Shown: positions 45,166 to 57,320 of the stretch, one piece after another
Position numbering within the stretch: the stretch's first letter is position 1
Layout: each line of letters begins with the position of its first letter
Assembly: GCF_041260155.1 (NCBI RefSeq)
Contig: NC_091933.1
Location: forward strand, 7,156,501-7,220,500
DNA from: Ptychodera flava
Taxonomy: Eukaryota; Hemichordata; Enteropneusta; Ptychoderidae
Length of the DNA stretch: 64,000 nucleotides
Reading direction: 5' to 3'
Notes under the pieces: model-generated
Database searches by the model: none
What the model was told of the DNA's origin: nothing
Seen by the model: the letters and a program-made list of their open reading frames with translations, nothing else
Position numbers and translations under genes: made by a program

Positions 45166-45689
45166 TGATCATCCTATTATGATGTATTTACCCGTCTTTC
45201 GCACTCATCGTTCCATCATCTTTAATTCATCACGCATCACTCGATGAAATCATGGCCTGCATTTTTACTGTGTTAGTTTATTAAAACCTGCACGCTATTG
45301 ATATCAAATAAGAGAAATGATGTAAGAGTTTGTATTCCATACTGAACAGTGAATTTTTGAGTCGGATTTCAGCGATTGGAACCTATTAAAGACACAGAAG
45401 AACGTCATGGATATCTCAGTTTTATGAGCTAATTAATGGTACTTGGTATGATTCGGTCCGCCTTATTTTTAAGGATTAAAATGCATTTTACTCGCTTGGA
45501 AGCATCCGTACACTCAAGCTAACTGTCTTTGCCACTTAACGACGTATCCTCGAACGTCTGTGGAATAAGTGACTATTTTTAGACATCTGTCAATAAGTCG
45601 AACAACATCAGCAACTGCTCGTTTGCAACAATATTGGCGAAAAAAGGTCAAAAGATAGCGATAATGTCCCATTAAAATCCGAAAGCATT
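45166..45689. other. Spacer before third R300 copy, no gene
   Basis: Unique AT-rich sequence without ORFs or repeats that I can recognise. Confidence 0.4.
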
Positions 45690-46059
45690 CGTCTGGAAAT
45701 TTCAGTTCATTAGCTAATGGGACGAACGGTTGCTGTAAACAACTTGATCACACTATTGCCGACTTGAGAGAAATTTGAGTACAAACGGTCCATGAACCAA
45801 CCTCTTAATGATCGACTTACTGATCAATGAAACTAATGCTTAGTCAGCGGTCGACAAAAACAAGACACTCAAGCTACCGTTACCATTTTTTTAAATACAG
45901 CCTTCAATGATGATAAGTCACATAACTTGCAAAGATCTCAGGCCTAAACGCTTTCCAGATGAACCTAGCATCTGAAAATGACCCCCTGTAATTTCTTTCC
46001 ATCTCCTAAATGAAACTGGCCTTGTATTGAAATGGAGTAATTTGTTCGGTATGTTTATG

Positions 46060-46090
<31 letters not shown>

Positions 46091-46105
46091 TGTGTGTGTG
46101 TGTGC
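45690..46105 (+). repeat. Repeat R300, fourth copy, with (TG)n end
   Basis: Same landmarks as 40345-40648, followed by AAACTGGCCTTGTATTGAAATGG, a short spacer and a (TG)n run at 46058-46105. The (TG)n run occupies the place of the TGTGTGTTTGTCT tract in the 937-bp units. Confidence 0.8.
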
Positions 46106-46545
46106 GTTTGCCGTGAATACAAAGTGACGACGTCAACTTGAAGATGCACACACAAAGTGAGGACAGGGGTGACAAAGTGAGGGCCCTCACAACGTTTTTT
46201 ATGGCAAACGGTTCCCGAAGTCTTCAAGATGATTTTCTGTGAGTTTGGGGCTGTCCTCACTTTGCACGATAAAACTGACCATGTGTGTTCCTGATGGGAC
46301 ACACACCATGAGCGCCATCTTGAGGCCCGCTGGGGAGAAACACACAGGTAGACACACTCATTATATGATTGTAGCGCCACCCCGCCTCCTTTTCCTTTCA
46401 TTGCAACTTTGCAAGCTCTGGGAACTATTGTTATGTAAATTTAATTTTAGCTTATTGCATGAAGTCGTCACTTTGTGTGTAGACAACGTGTGACACAGTA
46501 TGTACATTTCAGGTGTTTGCGCGCGTGGTCTCACTTAGTGTGTAG

Positions 46546-46795
46546 ACCACAGACCTGTGTCATTCTGATGACACAAATTCTATCACTGATTGCTGGATAC
46601 CTCGCCAGTTATTGCATATTTAGGTTGGAATATGATCATTTCTGGAGCGATATTACATTACATCAAGCAGGGCATTGGGTATGGTTGTTTAAAAATTGCT
46701 ACGTGGTTTATTTGTGGGGAGTTGCGCACCATAATTCTTAGCTATAGGTAACCACGTCGCATTCAAATATTCTACGTGATCAGACTTTTTGATAT
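46546..46795 (+). repeat. Direct repeat D250, copy 1
   Basis: AGACCTGTGTCA, TTACATTACATCAAGCAGGGCAT, GGAGTTGCGCA and TCTACGTGATC recur in order at 47025-47275. The ORF at 46475-46741 across it is not preserved in the second copy, so it is not coding. Confidence 0.7.
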
Positions 46796-47024
46796 GAGTT
46801 TTCTTCTTTTTTAATGTAGTTGTCTCGTATATTATTTTCAAGAACAAATTTAATGAATATTTAATGCATTCTTCCTTTTGAAACCATGTATTTGCATTCG
46901 CTGATTGTTATTATATTCATCCTCATCAGTTTTCGATCAGTCAAAACATGAAAATATGCAAGACAAAAAGGAAGTACATATCCATTTTTTTGGTGCGCCA
47001 TGCGTTCAGTCTCGAATAAAAGTA

Positions 47025-47275
47025 AACAGACCTGTGTCAATCTTATAACAGAAATGCTGTCAGCTGTTGCGGGATATACTGCGTCAGTTATTTCTTTTTA
47101 AGTGTGGGATTTCCAGAACATTTGACATTACATCAAGCAGGGCATATTTGGTGTCATTGTATAAAAATAGCTATGCGGCTGTCCCACTTGTGAGGAGTTG
47201 CGCATTGTGATCCTAAGCTACAGGTGACCCAAGTCACATTTAATTAATCTACGTGATCTGACTATATAGTTTTTA
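47025..47275 (+). repeat. Direct repeat D250, copy 2
   Basis: About 480 bp downstream of copy 1; roughly three quarters identical by eye. Nothing recognisable in the flanking 47276-48261. Confidence 0.7.
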
Positions 47276-48261
47276 ATACAAGATGCTTCGCGATGTGCTG
47301 ACAGACTGAACCCCTAGCAACAGCACTCCAGCCATAGCCTGTATAACACATTGCTTGTCACTTCTGTATGCTTAGAGTGGTATGAAAGACAGCAAGCATT
47401 TACTAGTACATGTGTGTTTCTTTACATTTATACTTTATTTATTCCGGCAGAAATCGTTATTAAAATGACAGGTGGGTTTCTTATTGTAAACGAATAGTAT
47501 GCGAAACTCACACAAAACATCTACTGGTCAAGCGGGCCAGGAACTTTAGAAAAATCACTGGCCTTAAAGAAAATCTACTGGTCCGATCCTCAGGTCAAAT
47601 CCAAATATTGTGCAGATTTTTTACCCGCGCTCAGTATAGGGGCCTAGAAAATTTGATCGAAAAAATACACAGAGACCACTTCATCATCCTGACATCAAAC
47701 TGATTTTGTGCCTTTAAATTCATTTGCAGGAAAGCAAATGAAGATGGCTATCAAAACCAAAAGTTCGGGCAACTGATCTCAGTGCAAAAAAAAATCATAT
47801 GAAACGAAATCAGGGAAAGGTTAAGCACAAACACATAAAACATTTTTATTTCTTAAAACAGCCTTTAACAACAAGAATTTCTAACATTGAGAAAACGAGC
47901 ACAAGCGTGGTCTTGAAATAGGTGCCAATACGAAAAAGCTAAGCGTCAAGAGCTCTGATCAGGGATGGCTATATGTTTTGGCAGCACAAACACCTGATCA
48001 CACACAAATGGAGTCATTACAACAGTTGACTCTTTCAAAAATCGATTCTGGCTTCTCCTCTTTGAGGGAAGATGACTATCATCGAATCCAAGGAAGGGAA
48101 TACAAAAAACTCGCTAAGGGCAATTGATAAAGAGAAAAATACTGAAGTGTCGAAACCCACGTGAAAAGATGAATCACACAAATGTAATCTTTACAGGTGA
48201 CCAAGGCAAATGGCCATCAAGGTCAAATCACAATGAAGGCGCGATTTTGCACAATGTTTAA

Positions 48262-49100
48262 ATATCGGACATTTACTTTCTGGTATCAAAGTTTGACGTC
48301 CAAAATATTTCTGTCATACATAACAATCTGTATACGGGCCTTATATCGATACTAGACGATACAAGAATGACTTGCTTTCTGTTGCGGCACGCCGGGTTTG
48401 CGAAATTGCCGATATTTTATGCCAGGCTGATACCTATCGGCGATGTTGGGACTCTAATAATCGATACTAGACAATTCTAGAATGACTTGCCTCGCGTCTC
48501 GACACGCAATATCTGTGAAATTAAAGATATTTACTTGATATTTATCGCCTGGGACTCTAATATTGATATTATACAATGACTTGCCTTGTGTCTGTTGCAC
48601 GTCTGTGGTGGCAAGATTAAAAACGTAAAGGCCGTAAATGACAGAAATCCTGTCGGAAAACACCATAGCTATGGACCCACAGCTAGTGACTCCAATATCG
48701 ATAATAGTCAACTCTAGACTTTTAAATCGTGGGTAATTATTCAATGTATATCGGAGATTTTACCACCCTACAGATCTTGACAAGCCCGACTTCCTCAGTC
48801 CGACCCTAACTTCGATACTTGACAATCCTATAATTGTCAAATCGCCGGCAAATATTCGATGTAAATCGGGGATTTCACTTGTACCTTGCAGATCTGGCCC
48901 CGCGGTCTGGCCAAGCCCAATTTCCATGGTCCGACTCTACTAGACTTGCCTAAAACTGTGGGTAAATGTCCTATATTGGAGATTTTACCACCTCACATAT
49001 CTGACCGAACAATTCTAATTTCGATACCGTGGTGTCTAATAGCTGTAAATATTCGATATCATATAAAAGTGCAATGTTGCGGCGCGGTGTCCTCGAAATC
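48262..49100. repeat. Minisatellite M105, array 2
   Basis: TATCGATACTAGACGATACA, AGAATGACTTGC, CGGCACGCCGGG, TGCCGATATTT and TATCGGCGATGTTGGGACTC repeat as in array 1, becoming more diverged after 48690 (CGATAATAG, ATCGGAGATTTTACCAC, GATCTTGACAAGCCC, repeated at about 48770, 48890 and 48990). Interrupted by 48604-48694, which matches 15208-15304 inverted. Confidence 0.75.
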
Positions 49101-50364
49101 CAGTTTACCTCGACACGGTCGATACGCTGAACAATAATAACTCTTTTATTACCATAACGAGATCTCGCACTGCAAACATGCTTGAAAAATGGGGAGCACA
49201 TTGATAGCGCCCCTACTCTCGCGAGAAATCATGAGGTAAGATCTTTCGCCTAGATGCAGTACCGATCAGCCCGTTCAGTTTTTAATTGCGAATCTCACGG
49301 TTTGCAAATCTCTTGAAGGAATAAATTTCCTTTCTTTGAATAATGCTGTCGGGTATTTAGCCTAGCAAAACATTTGGGTAAACTTCTTTCCATGTAGTGA
49401 AAGTTACTGGCCGGCGTCTGGAAGAACAGCAGGACATCTTTCAAGAGTTAAGGTCCGGCATGAAAATAGCTGGTCTCGGGCCATTGGGTTAGCTCGAATT
49501 TCGCCCGCTGTCTGTGGTGTGCTGTAGGATACTCTGTATGTACTGATTTGACGTCTGGTGTGGAGTGAATGATGTGTACGATGAATGATGTGTACGATAT
49601 AATCTGTCCAATGAGCCATGCAGTCGACCGGGACAATGTGGGAATCATTTCACAACTGTCAAAATGCAAAAAGAAGACACTGCATAATATTGATGAAACT
49701 AAAATAATAATTTTAAAAAGTACCCAATTAGGCCTATAGGCACTGTTTTGGAAATTATGAAAGTTGAACATGAGAATTTCCGTTTACTTCGCAGAATCCA
49801 CTAACTGTAAATCATTCTTGTTTCATAAGACACATAGTTGCACTAATTGTCAAACTGTCAACCGCAAAGTGATAAATAACATAATTGACAATTAAAATCA
49901 TTAATAATGCTAATGGATGCGGTTTTAATTTGTATCATTCCATGCCCAAGTCAAGACCAGTAAAGGGTAATCACAAATCCCTCACAGACCACAAATGAAC
50001 ATGACACACCGCGCGCGAACGCAACCTCAAAGTCAGGGAAAAGGCGACGACAAATCTCAACTGCTACTAATTGCCCTCACAGGAGTAACAACCTTTTTTG
50101 TTTGCAAACGACGCTATGCCTTGTTTGTTTGCAAACGACGTAATGCGGTAATTTGTTGGTAGAAAATGATCACGTGATGGAAAGTTTTCCACTTAATGAA
50201 TGTTCTATATTCCTACACATATCTGTTAACCTTCTCGGCCTAATTCTGCTAAGACTATGACCAAATGTCGGTGTTTTACATCGCAAATACGACGCAAACG
50301 CAAAATCCGACTCTTCGAGGTTCTTCATACTACCGACGAACGCGAGCGGGCCCCCTCTCTCTGT

Positions 50365-50399
50365 GTGTCTGTCTGTCTGTCTGTCTGTCTGTCCCTCCC

Positions 50400-50480
<81 letters not shown>
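50365..50480. repeat. (CTGT)n then (CT)n microsatellite
   Basis: Seven CTGT units followed by about 38 CT dinucleotides. ORFs reading RERERE or LSLSLS are artefacts. Confidence 0.95.
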
Positions 50481-50484
<4 letters not shown>

Positions 50485-50706
50485 GATGAGTTTTCCTCGA
50501 AATAGAAGCAAATTATGCTGTTCTGTCAATATATATTTCTCTTCCAATTACCATTGTATCAAAATTATGCTTCTGATTATCACAAAGTTTAACAGTACCT
50601 GTATTTGTCTCAAATTGGCAATTCGTTGACGCTGTAAATCAAGAAATAATGATAAAAGTCTAGTTTGAGCTCATTTTTAACGTATTTTATCATCACATAT
50701 ATTTAA

Positions 50707-51031
50707 AGGGACAAAGTCTGTCACGTCATTTTTCATGGATTTTGTTTGATACGAGATACTACTTATAGTGTTTGAAATGTTGAAAGATACTGAATGATGG
50801 GTAACCGTGCATATATTCGACCCCGGATTTAGACAAATTAAATGAAACCATCGCGAAAATGAATTAATGGTCATGACCATTAGTTCATTTTCACGATGGT
50901 TTCATTTGTCTAAAACCGGAGTCGAATATATGCATGGTCACCCATTCATTCAGTATCTTTCAACATGTCAAACAATATAATTAGTATCTCGTATCAAACA
51001 AAATCCATGAAAAATGGCAGACTTTGTCCCT
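50707..51031. mobile_element. 325-bp palindromic MITE with TTAA target duplication
   Basis: TTAA at 50703-50706 and 51032-51035. The left arm AGGGACAAAGTCTG continues TCATTTTTCATGGATTTTGT, TTGATACGAGATACTA and is mirrored to the right end; the centre is AATGGTCATGACCATT at about 50866-50881. Nearly the whole element is an inverted repeat. Same target and AGGGA start as the 13849-17536 element, so likely the same superfamily. Confidence 0.9.
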
Positions 51032-51035
51032 TTAA

Positions 51036-52766
51036 TACCCTATAAAATTTATGATTAAACCGAAACATTAAAATAACTGTGTTTGCCTAGAGTCCCCCGA
51101 TCTTCGCCATAATGCGGTTTGTAAGTTGAGTTTAATTAAACAAATGCAGATTAATTCAGATTGGTTTTTGGTACAGTCACTTTTGATGTATCAGGTGTGC
51201 ATTATATATGCGGCTAAGCTTAGTTGTTCGGTATTCTGATTCAGCGCGCTATAATGAATCCAGTTAGGCCTACACCTAGCCGATTGCGCTACGTATGAGA
51301 TGAAAGTTGCAATTTGTAAACCACTTGTCACCCGATCAGAGACCTCCTTGTTGTTGATATGTGTTGATAGTATAAGTTTTAGATCATATTTGGAAAAAAA
51401 ACTAATCATGGCGAAAGTCTGTCTTAACGACCTGACAATCATCCACGAATGGACTGATCATCGAGGTTTTTGTGATAGAGGTCGAACATCACCACGTCAC
51501 CTCCGACTGGTTAAGTCATAAAGGCAACGTCAAAGCAATAGTTCAATAGAGATTCACTATTGTAATATCCTTACTCATTGTACTTGAAGACACTATCTTT
51601 CTGGCTTTATTATCCTAACATCCTCTCGTTTGCGTCATACGATTAGTTTACCAAGGAAATCCTCCTCCTGCTGAAAAATTGATACGACATTTTCACACCC
51701 AATCACGAAGAAATCTCTCTATTTTACGGATAACCCCTATTTCAATAATAACCACTAGAATTCGGGGCTATTTTTTCACTGACAGGATTAAAATGTAAAA
51801 TCGACCACGACCAAATTTTACATTAAGCCTATGCCACGGTATCGCCGATTTGCAGCACAGTTTCTATAATTAAAAATTACTAACAACTTTATCTTGCCTT
51901 ATGAATGATTTAAACAACCTTGAATGAGTTTAGTTTTAAAATTATGTATCCCCTATACCGAATGTAAAAATATGACATTATTTTGATATCCCGGCACTTA
52001 AAGATGGTCGTGATTGGATATCTAACAAGTCAAGAAAATGCCTGCCTGGTGCACGTGCTTTGACACACTGTGTAACCTAATATGAAATACCTTTTGACAT
52101 TAATATCATTCCACAAACTTCGCAACCACATGTCAAACGTTTAAAATGGGCTATAATTGCAAATCAGTAAGGCTTTCAGTCACTATTGTTGATTATTGTC
52201 AAGTTGAAACTCGGATTGATTCATAATATCACAAGAAAAATATTAGGATGTAAACTCATGGAAGAAGTATTCTTTTCCTGAAAAAGGTAGGAGATAAAAG
52301 TTACTCAGCTTCGAAATGTTTCATGGAACATGAAGTAGTAATTATTTGCAGACGTGACGATGCTACACAAAATCGATTTCAAGTTCAACCGATATTTAGT
52401 GTCAGACAAAAGCACAACATCTTAGTCGTCAAATTTAAATTCTTCATAGTCGGAAAAGTGTTAATAAAGGTTTTTCCAGTGCTATTACGATCTCAAAGAT
52501 GAAAATATCACCTATAAATGGCTATTTTGCAAGCCCCGTGTCTTTCCAATCATTCATTCGAAATTGCTTTTGTGAAAGAAAAAGAACTTCCGTTAGGCCC
52601 ACAACAGTCTACGTATTTTGATCAATTTTGGGGAGGAAGAGGCCCATGCTATCCACTTCGTGGGCATATACGTTAAAATTCATTCGGTATGCCCCCTTTT
52701 CGCCTCACTTAGAGTTTTGAATTAAAAAATAATGTCGATACATTGAAAAGTGTTTACACCATGCAT
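51036..52766. other. No gene recognised
   Basis: Two overlapping antisense ORFs of 73 and 83 codons near 51191-51521 are unsupported. No repeats noted. Confidence 0.4.
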
Positions 52767-52767
52767 G

Positions 52768-52944
52768 AGCTACATACAGGTGTAGCTGTGGAAACGCAGC
52801 TATCTGTTGGCAGGGTAGCGTGCCCCGAGGCTTTGCGGGTCATCAAAGGTCAACCCCGCCACGGACATATCCGTGGCTGGGTTGACCTTTTGATGACCCG
52901 CCGCATAGCGACGCAAGCTGCATTTCCACAGCTACATACAGGTG
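52768..52944. mobile_element. Fold-back element with 15-bp flanking direct repeats
   Basis: AGCTACATACAGGTG lies at 52768-52782 and 52930-52944. Between them GCGGGTCATCAAAGGTCAAC plus CCCGCCACGGACAT mirrors ATCCGTGGCTGGGTTGACCT plus TTTGATGACCCGC, and the outer AGCTGTGGAAA mirrors TTTCCACAGCT. Centre at about 52867. Confidence 0.8.
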
Positions 52945-53059
52945 CAGCCAAAGAACAATGCACTTTTAACGAGGGTCCTTTACTATGATAAGATATATTG
53001 TGCATGGCAATTAATGCGAACAGACTAATTTTAAGTCGAGAGGGTAATTCATTAGCCGC

Positions 53060-53570
53060 TCATAATTTGTCCTCCAACAGAAAATTTTTCGACTTTTTCT
53101 CCCACTCCCACTTATTTTGGCTGTTTCCCCTCCCCAATGTGAAATTCTGAAGCTCTCCTGCCCTGTGGCGAAAAAACTTGCCATTTCTCCTGCCCTGGAA
53201 AAAAAATTCCCCTCAAAATTTTGTCAATCATTTCCCCTGCAGACACGAAGCTACCTTACCCTTTGATAAAAAACATGTCGATTTCCCCCTGCTCCGTGAA
53301 AAAAATTCCCCTAAAAATTGATGTGGGGGTCAATCAAGATAGGCTAAGTAGTCTGGGTAACCCTCAAAAGGTATATAAGTGCTTGCCCTGTGTCCCCATC
53401 CCTGGAAACATCATGGCTCAACTTCCCCTGTCCCCGTTTTAAAAGTAGCTTCCCCTCTCCTCGCCCTGTCCCCAGGACAATCAACCGATATTTGCCCTGT
53501 CCGACAAAAAGCACTAAAATTTGCTCCCCTGTCACCTGAAAATATGTCCCCTGCGCGATATGTCAATAAA
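53060..53570 (-). repeat. Degenerate G-rich minisatellite-like tract
   Basis: The minus strand repeats variants of AGGGGAA, CAGGGGAAAT, GACAGGGGA and TTTTTTTC every 30-50 nt (plus strand TTCCCCT..., CTGCCCTG). Strong strand asymmetry of G against C. No conserved reading frame. Confidence 0.5.
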
Positions 53571-54571
53571 CCAATCAATCTATAGACAAATCCAACAATA
53601 TCGACCCTCTCTATCAATTCTACTTCAGTCTACGGTAAACTAGTGAATAACCGCTCCAAAATTAGATCAACTGCTGAATAAGAATTTCTTCTGAGGAGAC
53701 AATGCTCTCTGTTTTCCTTATACATGGACTGATATTTAAACGTATCTAAAGCATCGATCAGGTCGGGACGACACAGAGAGAATACAATCAGCCTGACGAA
53801 AGACAATGTGGAAGTAAAACTTCCTGACTAATATGCTCGAGGGTCGCCACGTCGTCATGATATAAGTATTTTTCCCTCAGGCATATACATCAAAGAAATA
53901 TTTGAATACATTAATTCTCTTAAACCCGATTCAATTAATCGCAATTATTTCATCCCTAATTTACCGGCTCGAAGTACTTTCATCCTATATGTCCTGTCCT
54001 AATTTGTCTAATTAATGTAACGTATACAACATGTAGTACTCTGTGACGTGTCCCGGTATCAATGAGCACATCAGACATGCCAGGCTCCAGTATATTGTAC
54101 ACCGACACGGACACTATGCGAGATGTTTTGCGAAACGACGAATGTATCAAGTGTCATTATGCTTGCGCCTCGGGCTTTCGCCTATACACCGCCAGACCAT
54201 TCTCACGTTGAGGAGGAATAACTACTAAAGAGAACAAAAATTGCCTATTTTAAGGCTGAGATAAGAGGAGGCGGTAGCAATGGCGGTAGCCGTAAACAAA
54301 GTTGCGAAACGTTTTCCCAATTTCACAAAATTTCACACGGTTCAGATTTTGGAAAAGTGTCTTTCCTTCAACTGAATGTTAGTAAATCTGACTGTGGCTC
54401 AGTTTATGGAAAAATAGACGCGACACCTCGGCCGATTTGAAATGGCAATCATCATCCAAAAAAATATTAGGGATTTGTTTTGGTTCCGACTGTTTACGCC
54501 TAAGACTTCTACTGAGCTGGGAGAAAAAATTGAAAGGCTTAAGACCGTTTTGAGACTTTGGTCAAAGAGTA

Positions 54572-54669
54572 AGCTCTGCATATGGCAGGCCTGTGTGTTA
54601 CCGGCGTTATACGGCCTCCCACCACAGGCCGTGTAACGCCGGTAACACACAGCCCTGCCATGCAGAGCT
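54572..54669. mobile_element. 98-bp palindromic element with direct-repeat flanks
   Basis: AAGAGTAAGCT at 54565-54575 and 54670-54680. The arms AGCTCTGCATATGGCAGG, CCTGTGTGTTACCGGCGTTA and ACGGCCT fold onto AGGCCGTGTAACGCCGGTAA and CACACAG.CCTGCCATGCAG. The CTGTGTGTTA core resembles the 41533 family. Confidence 0.8.
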
Positions 54670-54680
54670 AAGAGTAAGCT

Positions 54681-55860
54681 AAGTCTGTATGGACGTAAAA
54701 TCATTATATCAACAATCAAGCAATTTTTAAGTTTTTATGGAATAATTGGCCTGACAGAATAAAAAGACTTACATTGATTGTAACTTACGAACGTGGAAGG
54801 CACAAGATGCCCGACATCTTTGCCCTCCAATTTGCCATTTCTGTGCTTCACGGATTCGTAGACTGTGCGATTCAACGATCGCTCGCTGGTAAGCTTTGCT
54901 ATTGAGATGGCTAAGTATTTATATGGAGTTGATTTTCTAATTTTTCATTTCAACTTCAGAAATTATTGCTTTTCATACTTAGACGCAATATCAAAAGGCA
55001 CAAGGCAGGTTCCTGTTGCTCTAATACGCCGAATCCAAGTTATCTAGATATCCGCAATCAAATTATTTGGGGCAATATCAACATCTCGAACAATGGTACA
55101 ACTATTTTATCCACACTAGATTAGTTCGAATATCATCTGCATTAATGACATCGTCGATGACTATGGCGACTTTGTTTCGCCTACAAAGTGTTGTTAGAAA
55201 AACTGAATTTCACGACAAATCGGATTGTGGAATGAAAAAGGCTTTTAAATCTCATTCCAAAACAATGGAAACATATTCTGATCTGAAAGACACCCGTTTT
55301 GATCAGATACGTAGACAATATAATTTTGTGTATGTAAACAGAAAACGTTTCTCTTTCACAACTACCGAATACTTTAACATCCAAGTTTTTTATGACATTT
55401 TGTTGTCAAACGTGTCATACCAATTGGATTATTAATAATTCTTAGAAAATAATAATTATCACTTGTATATATGTTCTGGCATGAAAATCAAGACGGGAGG
55501 TTCATGACTTTAGAGGAAGGCCACAATTTCGAATGCAAGTTTGGAGGAGAGTCGACGTCACCATTTTCAAGGCAACCAGTTAATATTTGAATCACACCAC
55601 CCTGCTTCTGTTAATTCTGTCCTTACCCTATGTTAAGCATGCCCGTGAAGCCATGTCGACATGACAAACATGTCTATATAAGAATATATATATTCGAAAT
55701 AATTCTAGCTGTACCATTATTTAATTGGAGTTTTTACATGTTGATTATCACGACACATCTCTAGATTTTTCAAAAATAGTCCGATCTGTAAATTATTTAG
55801 TAGGAGTTTCTTTTAATTCCACGACTTACTATTTTTGTGAAGTCTAGAGAGAACGTTTTG
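54681..55860. other. No gene recognised
   Basis: Includes a 122-codon plus-strand ORF at 55067-55435 without a recognisable motif or signal. It could be an exon, but nothing in sequence or context supports it. Confidence 0.35.
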
Positions 55861-55912
55861 ATAATGAGCCGCCATGGCAACGAAACACCGTCCGCTCTTC
55901 AAGCATGCGCAC
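55861..55912. promoter_or_regulatory. Promoter-like motif cluster (YY1/RFX and NRF1 type)
   Basis: GCCGCCATGGCAACG at 55868-55882 contains CCATGGCGGC on the minus strand (YY1-like) overlapping a half X-box, and AGCATGCGCA at 55902-55911 matches the NRF1 core TGCGCATGC on the minus strand. These motifs mark housekeeping promoters in animals. No exon has been linked. Confidence 0.3.
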
Positions 55913-56729
55913 CATAATCTTTTGCAAGGAAACTAGCTACAAAGTGCCGATCGAGTTGCCTAACTCAGGTTCCAGTCGCGTCGCTTGATGTGGTGCCTAC
56001 GATGTTGCTCGTCGTGTTGCCTCGTGTAACTTGGCATTTAGATCATGATCGCCCAACTAAAATTTGTAGTTTGCGCTTTCCTGTTAATTTGTCATATTTC
56101 GCCAGAATCCTTCGCACAAAATATTATAACTTGATATAGAAGTTGACAACATTCCAATCCAAATAATATGAATGACGATCACTATTTCTAAAACCAAACC
56201 TTGCGCAATGAAATTAATACAAACCGACCTACAATATGTCCATCACCATTATTTTTAAAATATGCGTCGTTTCTTCCTAGAAAATAAATATTCTGACACA
56301 ATTCAACATTATTCCAGTATATCAGAAACCACTTTCTGATACCTATCAATAATTTTATGTCTTACAAATAGTCAACCGAAGTTTGTTTTCTAGGTCATGC
56401 CAGCCTGATCCCCTGCAGTCTACTCTAAGATAAATCTATTTACATGACAAAGGCCGCAAGAGGTATATGCGCTGCCTGCTGTATTATTGTAACATTGTTA
56501 CAAATATATACACGGTTGGGTTAGGCTGGTAATTCAACAAAAGGTCAGCTCTTGGCTTGGTCGGCTTCTGCACCCTGGGGCATGAGGCCGGGGTTGCTCG
56601 TTTTCTGTCTTAAATGATCAAATAAACGAATCTGTGCTCGGAATGCTCGCTTGTCACACATTGAATTACTGGCAAAACTTACAAACAGGGGATTTGCTAA
56701 CAATATTGAGAAATTTTACGTCGTGAGTT

Positions 56730-56732
<3 letters not shown>

Positions 56733-56762
<30 letters not shown>
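56733..56762. repeat. (ATT)n microsatellite
   Basis: About ten ATT triplets. Confidence 0.9.
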
Positions 56763-56764
<2 letters not shown>

Positions 56765-56868
56765 CTCAGATATGTGTCATGGTGACAATGAAATTAGTTT
56801 TGATAATGCATATCTCGTATTTCAGACGTAATATTTAATCATGTGAATTGTGTTGTGTCATGGGGATA

Positions 56869-57320
56869 TTATATATACGGCTCGGGCTGCTGCTGAGGCG
56901 CGCAAGAAGTTGAATATGTATTTATGCAAATGGCACTTCCAAGTTCCAGCGAGCCGTGCAAACAGTTGCGCCGCGTACTGCGCACAATGCAAGTTTCAGC
57001 TGAGATCAAGACTAAGAACATGATGTAGTGGTATGGGTCGTTGGCGCGGTGGTTTGTCAATTTATGGGGTCACCACATGTCTGCGTGATCGATGACCTTT
57101 GATGACGCAAAAAATTGATACTCCCGCCGCCGCCAACTCGCTGACGACGTGAATGTTGAGTCAAGAACGGGTGCATGGCACGGTCGCGATTGCCCAGCTG
57201 GTCGATGAAGGTACCAGAGTACCACTACTGGGGCGAGCCGTACTACGCTATTTAGCACTTAGTGTAGGTAAGTTGCCGTGCATTATTGTGACAACATCGT
57301 CCGAAGATACTGTTAAATAA
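56869..57320 (+). promoter_or_regulatory. GC-rich segment with TATA motif, small ORF and GTAAGT site
   Basis: TATATATACGG at 56869 precedes a GC-rich stretch. A plus frame starting at about 57150 reads MLSQERVHGTVAIAQLVDEG, continues to RYLALSV and reaches GTAGGTAAGTTG at about 57263-57274, a good splice donor. It could be a first exon whose partner lies to the right, but no later exon was recognised. Speculative. Confidence 0.2.

Noticed and set aside
46475..46741. 88-codon ORF with aromatic-rich membrane-like sequence
   Set aside because: The second copy of the same DNA (47025-47275) has stops and frameshifts and no conserved frame.
50170..50629. ORFs encoding RERE or LSLS repeats
   Set aside because: Products of the (CT)n microsatellite on both strands.
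55067..55435. 122-codon plus-strand ORF
   Set aside because: No recognisable domain, no promoter or splice context that decides it, AT-rich region. Left as unsupported.
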